From contig JAKLZD010000093.1 in NCBI GenBank assembly GCA_024256245.1, forward strand, positions 1 to 6,127: a stretch of 6,127 bases of DNA. Reading direction: 5' to 3'. How positions within the stretch are numbered: position 1 is the first letter of the stretch; every line of letters begins with the position of its first letter. The notes below the pieces were generated by a model that was not told the DNA's origin, did no database searches, and saw only the letters and a program-made list of their open reading frames with translations. The DNA is from Candidatus Methylarchaceae archaeon HK01M (lineage in GTDB: Archaea; Thermoproteota; Nitrososphaeria; Nitrososphaerales; JACAEJ01). Below, in pieces: positions 1-6,071 of this stretch. Both the position numbers and the translations under genes were made by a program.

Positions 1-1092
1 TTTGATGTAGCAGGGGAGTACTCGATACACCTCCTAGACATCCTTCAAGATGGCATAGTATTCTCAACAGACGACTTTGGCCAAGATGCCTACAACTTTT
101 TGTGCTCACAAGCTATACCAGAAACGCTAGAGTTGAACGAAAAAACCTTGGTCAGCAGGATACAGGCCCTTTTTGATGAAGAGAGAATCCATAGGCTCTC
201 TCAAGTCATTCTAGACCAAGCACCAGAGATAACATTGGAGTATGTTATGTCTGCCCTACAATCTGCATCGGATTCGAGGGGGTCAGGAAGAATACAGGCA
301 ACCCTTGCACTTAAACAATTGATGCAATGCTTCCTTAGAGAGAAGAGGTTTAACCCTGAAATTTTAGTGGCTCAACTGAATGAAGAAGATAGAGGCGAAC
401 TGGCAGCTATATTAACTGAGGTAATAGAATCGGTTCATGGTATGTCGTCCATTAAACTGGACTTGACGAGTTTGGTCGACTACATAAAAAGTGCTGAGGA
501 AGAGGAAGTTGCAGAGGCCGAGGCATCCCATCTTAATCCTAAGAGGCTTGCATCCTTTGTGCTAAGTCCTAAGACTCCTAGGCTTAACATAATTTATCTT
601 CCCGAGCCCGATACTGCCAGATTGGTTGTGTCAAGGTTCCTAGATCGCCTTCTCCTCTTGAAGAAGACTTCTGGCGTTCGAAGAAAGGTTCTGATAGTTC
701 TCGATGAAGCCCAAGAATTCATCCCAGATAGAATGATCAGATCGGACTTTACAGACAGCTCTAATAGAGCTGTTGAAGCTCTACTCAGACAGGGGAGAAA
801 GTACAGAGCCTATTGCTGGATAAGTACGCAACGTGTAGCCCATTTAAATGTAAATGCCTTACAGCAACTCCACAGCTACTTCGTGAGTACCTTGCCAAGG
901 TTCTATGATAGAATGGTGATAGCCGACTCTTTCTCATTAAGCTACGATGTATTGGATAAGACCACCGAACTCGACACAGGAGAATGGCTTTTTGTATCGT
1001 ATAAGGCTACAAAACAGAAGAATGTACCAGTCTTCATCAAAGCACCCGACAACGAAGAACTTTTAACAGTTGGGATAAGTCGGATGGAATAA
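1..1092 (+). CDS. HerA/DUF87-family ATPase, C-terminal part (5' truncated by window edge)
   Basis: The reading frame is open from base 1, so the gene starts outside the window and 363 codons are visible. The first residues, FDVAGEY, fit the D-x-x-GEY segment that follows the Walker A region in HerA/DUF87 ATPases; the P-loop itself must lie upstream. A strong Walker B (VLIVLDEAQEFIPD, about fragment residues 230-243) is followed by the family's LLRQGRKYRAYCWISTQR block, with the GRK arginine region and a sensor-like S/T-Q-R. HerA proteins form hexameric DNA-translocating motors; those paired with the nuclease NurA act in DNA-end resection, while other DUF87 members have different partners. No nurA is visible here, so the role is left at ATPase/DNA-pump level. 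An acidic, low-complexity run (SAEEEEVAEAEA, about fragment residues 164-175) sits between the helical region and the second half of the ATPase core. The gene is separated from mfnD by 138 bases and looks functionally unrelated to it. Confidence 0.85.
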   Translation, partial: FDVAGEYSIHLLDILQDGIVFSTDDFGQDAYNFLCSQAIPETLELNEKTLVSRIQALFDEERIHRLSQVILDQAPEITLEYVMSALQSASDSRGSGRIQATLALKQLMQCFLREKRFNPEILVAQLNEEDRGELAAILTEVIESVHGMSSIKLDLTSLVDYIKSAEEEEVAEAEASHLNPKRLASFVLSPKTPRLNIIYLPEPDTARLVVSRFLDRLLLLKKTSGVRRKVLIVLDEAQEFIPDRMIRSDFTDSSNRAVEALLRQGRKYRAYCWISTQRVAHLNVNALQQLHSYFVSTLPRFYDRMVIADSFSLSYDVLDKTTELDTGEWLFVSYKATKQKNVPVFIKAPDNEELLTVGISRME

Positions 1093-1230
1093 TTCGATTA
1101 GATCGTAAGATAGACCCATACAAATAAACATCATCTGCAGGTTTCTAATGAAATCTCGTAATAAGAGAGAGGATTCATATCAATTCAAGAGGATAACCTC
1201 ATTTACAAGAGTGAATTAACTTATTATGAT
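1093..1230. other. Intergenic region upstream of the mfnD operon
   Basis: This 138-base AT-rich gap lies between the HerA-like gene and mfnD and should hold the promoter of the four-gene run. I cannot pick a convincing BRE/TATA pair: the AT-rich stretch at 1117-1128 and weak TATA-like sequence around 1201-1207 are the only candidates. The second would place the transcript start close to the ATG, fitting leaderless or very short-leader mRNA. There is no Shine-Dalgarno match in the 20 bases before 1231. No tRNA or strong hairpin was found. Confidence 0.4.
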
Positions 1231-2448
1231 ATGTTGAAGGTGGCCATATTCGAGTATATCTCTGGTGGTGGTTTATCAGAAAGAAAGTTGCCATCAAGCA
1301 TCTTAAGCGAAGGGTATAGCATGCTCAGCTCAGTCTTGAGGGACTTCAAGGAGGCGGACTACCATACTTCCACGCTACTGGATTCAAGACTTGCTGTATT
1401 TCAGCCACCTTTGAAAGCAGACAGGATCTACGTAGTAAATTCTCAGAGGGAGTTTAAAATCAGATTTAGGGATCTTTTGAAAGATGCCGATGCCTCTCTT
1501 TTGATAGCTCCAGAATCTAATGGGATACTTGTCGATCTTTTAAGGCTGAGCGAGGAGTTGGGCGTTGCCTCTCTAAATTGTACGATAAATTCGGTCAAAG
1601 CGGTATGCAACAAATATAGGCTTTATAACAGATTGAAGAAAGATGGATTTCCTGTACCAGAGACTAGGTATGCTACAGTTGGAGAAGGGGTTGAAAAAGC
1701 TCAAGGTATATCTGAGGAGATGGGTTTCCCCCTTATCATAAAGCCTATAGAGTGTGTTGGATGCCGTGGATTGAGCACTTTAAGGGAAATTTCTCAAGTT
1801 CTACCTGCAATAGACAAGATAAAGGAAGAGACAGAGGCTAGCGAATACCTGATACAGGAGTTGGTACGGGGCGTCCACGCAAGCGTCAGTCTAATTTCTA
1901 ATGGAAGAAGAGTGATGCCACTCACCTTGAACCTACAGATTATAGCCCTTAATCAACCTAAGAAAAATTCAAACTATATAGGGGGCGTAGTTCCTCTCGA
2001 TCATAAATTGAGAGAAGTTGCATTCCATACTGCCAGAAGGGCTGTAGAACTTTTCAGAGGGTTGAAAGGTTATGTTGGGGTAGATATCGTCCTATCAAAG
2101 AATGAACCTGTGCTGATCGAAATCAACCCCCGTCTGACAGTGTCTTATATTGGTCTAAGGAATATATCCAATATAAATTTAGCCAAGATAATAGTTGAGG
2201 CGTCTCTCGAAGATAGGTTGCCAGAAGACTTCAAACCTTTCGGTTATGCTCTGTTCATAAAGGAGGTTCTACCAGCCCTAAGTAATGATCTGCTTAAAGA
2301 AACTTACTATATGCAAGAAGTTGTCGCACCTTCCTTTCCTATCAATAACAAGAATTATGCATTTTTTGCTACAAAAGGAAGAGACTTAAAGGAGGCCAGA
2401 GTTAGATTTCAGAAAGCAAGACACCGCCTTCGAAAATTGTTGAGTTGA
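1231..2448 (+). CDS. mfnD: Tyramine--L-glutamate ligase (MfnD), ATP-grasp family
   Basis: This cytosolic ATP-grasp ligase of methanofuran biosynthesis makes gamma-glutamyltyramine from tyramine, L-glutamate and ATP. The N-terminus (VAIFEYISGGGL, then SILSEGYSML) and the IAPESNGIL segment (about 92-100) match the MfnD family as I know it from Methanocaldococcus. ATP-grasp landmarks are present in order: the FPLIIKP lysine (K171), IQELVRG with the adenine-hinge glutamate (E210), SVSLI, GYVGVDIV with metal-ligand D285, and VLIEINPRLT with E297/N299. At 405 residues it exceeds the roughly 290-residue methanogen protein, with about 65 extra residues after the catalytic core plus a longer N-terminal half. 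The ATG at 1231 is the only usable start: the frame is open back to 1165 but has no ATG, GTG or TTG. No Shine-Dalgarno precedes it. It is the first gene of the mfnD-mfnF-mfnE-cofE-like run. Another ATP-grasp specificity is possible, but the neighbours strongly favour MfnD. Confidence 0.9.
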   Translation: MLKVAIFEYISGGGLSERKLPSSILSEGYSMLSSVLRDFKEADYHTSTLLDSRLAVFQPPLKADRIYVVNSQREFKIRFRDLLKDADASLLIAPESNGILVDLLRLSEELGVASLNCTINSVKAVCNKYRLYNRLKKDGFPVPETRYATVGEGVEKAQGISEEMGFPLIIKPIECVGCRGLSTLREISQVLPAIDKIKEETEASEYLIQELVRGVHASVSLISNGRRVMPLTLNLQIIALNQPKKNSNYIGGVVPLDHKLREVAFHTARRAVELFRGLKGYVGVDIVLSKNEPVLIEINPRLTVSYIGLRNISNINLAKIIVEASLEDRLPEDFKPFGYALFIKEVLPALSNDLLKETYYMQEVVAPSFPINNKNYAFFATKGRDLKEARVRFQKARHRLRKLLS

Positions 2449-2458
2449 CGTGAGTTAA

Positions 2459-3532
2459 ATGAAGATCATCGGCTGGGATATAGGAGGAGCAAACATCAAG
2501 GCAACATTGATGGAGGTTCGAGATGAGAAAGCGCATAGGCTCAAAACTATCACACATCATTTTTCAATCTGGATCGAGGGGAAGGAGAATCTCCTCTTCA
2601 TGTTAAAGAAGTTGAAGACAGAGATAGCTAGAGGATCCCATATAGATTTTATTGGCGTGACTATGACCGCTGAGCTTTCTGATGTGTATGAAACAAAGAG
2701 GGAGGGAGTAAGCCATATACTGGATTGTATTGAGGAAGTCTTCCCTAAAGAACAGATACTTGTGCTTGACGCCGATGCCCATCTTAAGACTGTCGAAGAA
2801 GCAAAGGGAGAATATTTGAAGGTAGCCAGCGCCAATTGGGCTAGTACTGCTTGGATGGTCTCCAAGTGGGTAAAGGACTGTATCCTCTTGGATGTAGGTA
2901 GCACAACCACAGACATAATCCCCATCGTCAAAGGGAAGGCTATAGCAAGGGGAAAGACCGATTTAGAGAGACTTTCTACTGGGGAGCTCATCTATACCGG
3001 TGCACTTAGAACAAATATCGCAACTATTGCAGAAGCGATCCCTGTTAGGGGGATTAGAACTAGAGTGTCATCAGAGCTCTTCGCCTTATCTGGAGATGTA
3101 CACCTTGTTCTGGGTAACATAAGCCAAGACCAATATACAACAGAGACAGCAGATAAAAGAGGAAAGACAAGGAGTGAAGCCATGTCTAGGCTTGCAAGAG
3201 TGGTATGTGCTGATACAGATATACTAGAAGAGGAAAATATAGTTGCTATTGCCGATTACATATATAATAAGCAGATAGACAAAATAGCAGACGGTCTTAA
3301 ACAAGTGCATGATTCGTTAAAAGCCTTCGTCAAGAACGACTTATTCCTTGTTACAACAGGGATCGGGAGAGACTTTTTGGGAAGAAGAGCAGGGGAAAAG
3401 TTAAGGTTCAAGAGAATCATCGACCTTGAGCATATCGTTGGTAAAGATGCATCTATCGCTACTCCTTCCGCAGCCGTAGCCTTAATGGTAGCTTATAGTC
3501 AAAGAGCAAGAGAGATAGAATGGTCTCAGTGA
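2459..3532 (+). CDS. mfnF: APMF-Glu synthase (MfnF), furan-tyramine condensing enzyme
   Basis: This ASKHA/hydantoinase-fold enzyme joins 5-(aminomethyl)-3-furanmethanol diphosphate to gamma-glutamyltyramine, releasing pyrophosphate and forming the APMF-Glu core of methanofuran. It corresponds to the family often labelled 'H4MPT-linked C1 transfer pathway protein' (M. jannaschii MJ1427). Visible signatures are phosphate-1 loop GWDIGGANIKATL (5-17), VTMTAELSDVYETKREGV (67-84), the ASANWASTAW segment (123-132), phosphate-2 loop DVGSTTTDIIPI (145-156), KTDLERLSTGELIYTGALRT (166-185), the SRLARVVCAD block (243-252), and terminal GKDASIATPSAAVA (328-341). All family blocks look intact and the 357-residue length is normal to slightly long. 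The start is well fixed, because an in-frame TAA sits directly before the ATG. The gene begins 10 bases after the mfnD stop and overlaps mfnE by 13 bases, so it is co-transcribed. A weak GTGAG in the gap is the only Shine-Dalgarno-like sequence. Confidence 0.94.
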   Translation: MKIIGWDIGGANIKATLMEVRDEKAHRLKTITHHFSIWIEGKENLLFMLKKLKTEIARGSHIDFIGVTMTAELSDVYETKREGVSHILDCIEEVFPKEQILVLDADAHLKTVEEAKGEYLKVASANWASTAWMVSKWVKDCILLDVGSTTTDIIPIVKGKAIARGKTDLERLSTGELIYTGALRTNIATIAEAIPVRGIRTRVSSELFALSGDVHLVLGNISQDQYTTETADKRGKTRSEAMSRLARVVCADTDILEEENIVAIADYIYNKQIDKIADGLKQVHDSLKAFVKNDLFLVTTGIGRDFLGRRAGEKLRFKRIIDLEHIVGKDASIATPSAAVALMVAYSQRAREIEWSQ

Positions 3533-4203
3533 TAAAGATAGGGGGTAGCTTAGCTAAAGACCGAAGTAGTCTAGTTAGGTTATGCCAAAGATTGGTCTTC
3601 CTCTCCAAAAAAAATGAAATAATGATCGTTCCTGGTGGAGGGAACTTTGCAGACACTGTAAGGTATTTCTATGATGAATTTAGATTGTCGGAAGATATCG
3701 CTCACAAAATGGCGATATTAGCGATGGATCAGTATGGGCTACTTTTAAAGGATATTATAGGTGAAGCCAGATTAGTGTATGACCTTGACGATACTTTACA
3801 ATATAAGAAAAGGTTGTCCATAATCCTCCCATCAAAGATCATGTTCTCCTTAGACTCTTTAGAGCATTCTTGGAATGTAACTTCAGACTCTATATCTGCC
3901 TTTATTGCTTCATTACTAAAGGCTGAGAAATTGATTTTAATAAAGGATGTCGACGGAATCTTCACGGTAGACCCTATGAAAAACTCCAAGGCAAAGATTT
4001 TCAAGAGGATTTCTGCAAAGAAGTTGCTTAAGGAGAATATGAAAAGTTGTATTGACGAATTCCTTCCAAGAATCCTCATCGAAAAGCAACTTATATGCTA
4101 TGTGGTAAGTGGCAAGCATCCAGAAAGAATCGAGAGCGTATTAAAAGGTAGGAAAGATCTTTTCACAGAGATAACGCCTTACCCATCAAGGGCATTATTA
4201 TGA
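3520..4203 (+). CDS. mfnE: [5-(aminomethyl)furan-3-yl]methyl phosphate kinase (MfnE), amino acid kinase fold
   Basis: MfnE phosphorylates aminomethylfuran-methyl phosphate to the diphosphate that MfnF then uses. The 227-residue protein shows amino-acid-kinase landmarks: KIGGSL (6-11), glycine loop PGGGNFAD (38-45), AHKMAILAMDQYG (61-73), the substrate/nucleotide segment WNVTSDSISA (118-127), and the nucleotide-binding KDVDGIFTVDP (142-152), followed by the VVSGKHPERI end (195-204). Size and motif order fit the MfnE family (M. jannaschii MJ0458, as I recall about 210 residues). The ATG at 3520 overlaps mfnF by 13 bases. A GTG at 3529 that overlaps the mfnF stop as GTGA would give a slightly shorter protein starting right at VIKIGGSL, so either start is possible. 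The 3' end overlaps the CofE-like gene in an ATGA junction. Other kinases of this fold are possible from motifs alone, but the context makes MfnE by far the likeliest. Confidence 0.93.
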   Translation: MVSVIKIGGSLAKDRSSLVRLCQRLVFLSKKNEIMIVPGGGNFADTVRYFYDEFRLSEDIAHKMAILAMDQYGLLLKDIIGEARLVYDLDDTLQYKKRLSIILPSKIMFSLDSLEHSWNVTSDSISAFIASLLKAEKLILIKDVDGIFTVDPMKNSKAKIFKRISAKKLLKENMKSCIDEFLPRILIEKQLICYVVSGKHPERIESVLKGRKDLFTEITPYPSRALL

Positions 4204-5042
4204 AGTATATGGCGATACCTATTAAAACGAAATACTGGAAACCTGGCGACGACTACATAGATATCATAAAGAACTCTATAATCGATAAAATCGAAGATGG
4301 GGACATGATTACAGTATCTGAGAAGGCTATTTCTGTGGCAAAGGGAAGGTTGATCGATGAAAGAGATATTAAACCAAGTTTACTGGCCAGATTCATATCT
4401 CTTATCTGGATGAGGTATGTATGGGGGTACATTTTAGCTAAAATATGCCATCTGAAGTTAAAAAACGTCTACCGCTTAAGAAGGTATCCTAGAAATGAGG
4501 GGGCAGCCCATAAGCAAGTGGCATTGAAATATGCTGGATTCTTACAAGCTTTAAGGCATGGATCAGAAGGAGGGATAGATGTAAGCAACCTCCCTTTCTC
4601 TTATGCATGCCTACCCTTGGACGATCCTTATGAAGAAGTAAGGAGAATACGGGCTGAAATTCAGAGTGCCACAGGAAAGAAGGTATGCGTGATGGTCGTT
4701 GATACGGATATGACATACTCTTGGCATAACTTGCATTTTACGCCACTCCCAAGACCCATAAGAGGAATAGTATCCGGAGGGGGTTTTATTGCATACGTGA
4801 TAGGTAGAGGCCTTAGACTCAAGTATAGGGCAACACCTTTAGCTGTTAGCTCCGATATAGGCGTCGATAGAGCTTTGGATATCTCACAATTGTCACATAA
4901 ATTAAGGAAATCTGGCGCAGGAAGAACAGCATGGGATGTAGCTGAAAGGTTTGATGTGGGTCTCACGGAGGTTACTTTGGAGATGCTGGATAGAGTCGAA
5001 CATTATCCAATCGTTTTGATTCGTTCATCCAAGATTCGGTAG
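4200..5042 (+). CDS. Divergent CofE-like (coenzyme F420-0:gamma-glutamyl ligase family) protein; candidate methanofuran glutamyl ligase
   Basis: This 280-residue protein belongs to the F420_ligase/CofE family but is clearly divergent. Family features seen are the N-terminal IPIKTKYWKPGDD (6-18) and DGDMITVSEKAISVAKGRL (33-51) blocks, GSEGGIDVSN (121-130) in the place of the CofE AGIDxSN motif, LPLDDPYEEVRRIR (138-151), the strand VMVVDTD (164-170), and the final PIVLIR strand. After VVDTD the usual FGRPWR-type sequence is replaced by MTYSWHNLHFTPLPRP. Residues 61-85 are aromatic and hydrophobic (IWMRYVWGYILA) with a basic flank, more likely a helix of this subfamily than a membrane anchor. 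CofE adds gamma-linked glutamates to F420-0 with GTP. Here the gene overlaps mfnE by ATGA in a methanofuran operon, so I infer gamma-glutamylation of a methanofuran precursor. True F420 ligation is less likely, and no other F420 gene is in view. A start at Met4 (4209) is also possible. Confidence 0.82.
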   Translation: MKYMAIPIKTKYWKPGDDYIDIIKNSIIDKIEDGDMITVSEKAISVAKGRLIDERDIKPSLLARFISLIWMRYVWGYILAKICHLKLKNVYRLRRYPRNEGAAHKQVALKYAGFLQALRHGSEGGIDVSNLPFSYACLPLDDPYEEVRRIRAEIQSATGKKVCVMVVDTDMTYSWHNLHFTPLPRPIRGIVSGGGFIAYVIGRGLRLKYRATPLAVSSDIGVDRALDISQLSHKLRKSGAGRTAWDVAERFDVGLTEVTLEMLDRVEHYPIVLIRSSKIR

Positions 5043-5788
5043 GAAGATCGGCTCGTCATATTATTTTGATCTCTTATTGCCTCTATGAAGTCTGAAACGA
5101 GGGCCTCCTGAACTTTGCCGAGATGGAAATTGTTCTTATTACAGACAGATCTTCTCACACCCATGATATCCGCACCTAGTTCTTGAATTTGAGCTATGTC
5201 CTCCTTGCCCAATCTTCCAGCCAATGCGACCATAAGATCGAGCTTATGTGATTCATTGACAAAAATGCGAAGTTGGGATGGATTAAGAAAGTCGAATAGA
5301 TTCGATTCTCCTTTATTTTTTACATCGATCAATACCCCATCTGCTTCAGATTTATACGTGATATTTGGGAGGAGTAAGGGATTTAATCCTGAGAATTTAT
5401 CATAATCGGCATAGCCTGCAGCAATTACCTTTACTCTGGGGCTGTAATCTTTAACGGATTTCACTACACTCCTAATCATATAAACGGCTTCATCGAAAGA
5501 TTTTGGTCCAAATAAACCGATTTTCACATAATCTACACCTGAAGATGCAGCACCCAACGCAGCAAGAGAGGCTGTGCCTGGAAGGTTGGGCATATCGCCT
5601 ATGGTTGCACTTATCTGAGCTCTCTGCCCCAGAATCATTTTAACCTCAGCTATTACCCAAGGGAAGTTCGCACCCAAAGCTCCCTCTTTAGGGTTTTTTA
5701 CATCTATGATATCTGCTCCTCCTTTAAACGCATTCAAGGCTTCTTCGACCCCATCTATACTGACTAGTAGCTTCAAAGCATTTTTCAT
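5003..5788 (-). CDS. mfnB: (5-formylfuran-3-yl)methyl phosphate synthase (MfnB)
   Basis: MfnB is a class-I-aldolase-like TIM-barrel enzyme that condenses two glyceraldehyde-3-phosphates into 4-(hydroxymethyl)-2-furancarboxaldehyde phosphate, the first furan step of methanofuran biosynthesis. The near-invariant GGADIIDVKNPKEGALGANF (23-42) is present. The known M. jannaschii active-site residues D25, K27, K85, D151 and K155 correspond, with a constant offset of 4, to D29, K31, K89, D155 and K159 here. Further family blocks are SATIGDMPNLPGTASLAALG (60-79), VKIGLFG, VIAAGYADY and GADIMGVRRSVC (205-216). The protein is 261 residues against about 235 in M. jannaschii; the surplus is a few N-terminal residues plus a 20-residue C-terminal tail after about residue 240. 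That tail is encoded mostly in the 40-base overlap with the convergent CofE-like gene. The ATG at 5788 follows a good Shine-Dalgarno and sits next to the conserved LLVS start of the fold. Separate promoter-like elements suggest transcription independent of the + strand operon. Confidence 0.96.
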   Translation of the reverse strand: MKNALKLLVSIDGVEEALNAFKGGADIIDVKNPKEGALGANFPWVIAEVKMILGQRAQISATIGDMPNLPGTASLAALGAASSGVDYVKIGLFGPKSFDEAVYMIRSVVKSVKDYSPRVKVIAAGYADYDKFSGLNPLLLPNITYKSEADGVLIDVKNKGESNLFDFLNPSQLRIFVNESHKLDLMVALAGRLGKEDIAQIQELGADIMGVRRSVCNKNNFHLGKVQEALVSDFIEAIRDQNNMTSRSSYRILDERIKTIG

Positions 5789-5796
5789 AGGCTCGA

Positions 5797-5808
5797 CCCC
5801 TCCACCTT
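5797..5808 (-). promoter_or_regulatory. Shine-Dalgarno sequence of mfnB
   Basis: The minus strand reads AAGGTGGAGGGG, whose GGAGG core ends 10 bases before the mfnB ATG, matching the archaeal 16S 3' end. It is the clearest ribosome binding site in the window; the + strand genes have weak or no such signal and apparently rely on coupling or leaderless initiation. Confidence 0.8.
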
Positions 5809-5882
5809 CTTAGATATCCAGAAATTTGGATGTATTTGATCGTTTTTATGTTAAACTGATTTTGATTCACTTTCTCTTCAAT

Positions 5883-5896
5883 CTATTTAAGTTTCG
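5883..5896 (-). promoter_or_regulatory. BRE/TATA-like archaeal promoter of mfnB
   Basis: On the minus strand the sequence CGAAACTTAAATAG fits a purine-rich TFB recognition element followed by a TATA box (TTAAATA, 5890-5884). With the usual spacing of about 25 bases, transcription would start near 5860, giving a leader of about 70 bases before mfnB. A second, weaker TATA-like element on the same strand (TTTAACAT, about 5855-5848) would give a leader of about 35 bases. A 5-bp hairpin (ATCCA/TGGAT, 5816-5831) would lie in the leader in either case. This is a consensus match only. Confidence 0.5.
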
Positions 5897-5920
5897 GTAC
5901 CTAAGTTCCAGTTTATCATC

Positions 5921-5986
5921 GACCAGCAATCCTTCAGGATCATGAGTTTCAGTGTTGGTCTTTTACCTACGCAGCTTCCGACCAAC
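5921..5986. repeat. Three-part inverted-repeat cluster with mutually exclusive pairings
   Basis: The plus strand carries GACCAGC (5921-5927), GTTGGTC (5954-5960) and GACCAAC (5980-5986). The middle element pairs perfectly over 7 bases with the third, and as plus-strand RNA also with the first using one G-U pair, so the two stems exclude each other. Between the first and middle elements is a small ATCC-TTCA-GGAT hairpin (5929-5940). No poly-T run follows directly, so a simple terminator is not indicated. It could be a regulatory RNA element, a protein-binding operator, or chance. Confidence 0.35.
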
Positions 5987-6071
5987 TTGGCAAGAGTCAA
6001 CGTCTTTACAGCTTTCAGTCTATCGTTTTTGCTCAAAAGATATGAAAAGTTCTTGCTGCCAATGAAGAAGC

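Larger units (their letters stand above)
5789..6071. other. Intergenic region between divergent mfnB and the right-edge gene
   Basis: These 283 bases separate mfnB (minus) from a probable + strand gene beginning at 6072. The mfnB-proximal part holds its Shine-Dalgarno and promoter-like elements. The middle holds the inverted-repeat cluster at 5921-5986. The right end has an AT-rich TATA-like stretch (AAGATATGA, 6037-6045) about 30 bases before 6072, compatible with a leaderless or short-leader + strand transcript. No tRNA, rRNA, CRISPR repeat or convincing protein was recognised. Confidence 0.5.

Noticed and set aside
100..1092. HerA-like gene starting at the TTG at position 100
   Set aside because: The frame stays open to base 1 and the upstream codons encode the conserved FDVAGEY segment, so position 100 is not the start.
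1148..1219. 23-residue basic mini-frame between the HerA-like gene and mfnD
   Set aside because: Too short, no ribosome binding site and no recognisable similarity; such frames are expected by chance.
2557..3183. Minus-strand frames antisense to mfnF
   Set aside because: The + strand mfnF shows complete family motifs across the same stretch; the antisense translations are serine/leucine-rich shadows.
3729..4119. Minus-strand frames antisense to mfnE
   Set aside because: They mirror the well-supported mfnE coding frame and have no motif of their own.
4380..4455. Transmembrane helix in the CofE-like protein
   Set aside because: The IWMRYVWGYILA stretch is interrupted by arginines and lies within a soluble-enzyme fold; an amphipathic or buried helix is likelier.
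4489..4966. Minus-strand frames antisense to the CofE-like gene
   Set aside because: The + strand frame carries the conserved GGIDxSN and VVDTD blocks; the antisense frames have none.
4200..5042. Straight annotation as coenzyme F420-0:L-glutamate ligase (cofE)
   Set aside because: Family membership is clear, but the segment after VVDTD and the hydrophobic helical region differ from canonical CofE, and the operon is a methanofuran one.
5911..5940. Box C/D guide RNA on the minus strand
   Set aside because: A CGATGAT sequence resembles box C, but it lacks the exact RTGATGA form and no properly spaced box D and C'/D' set is present.
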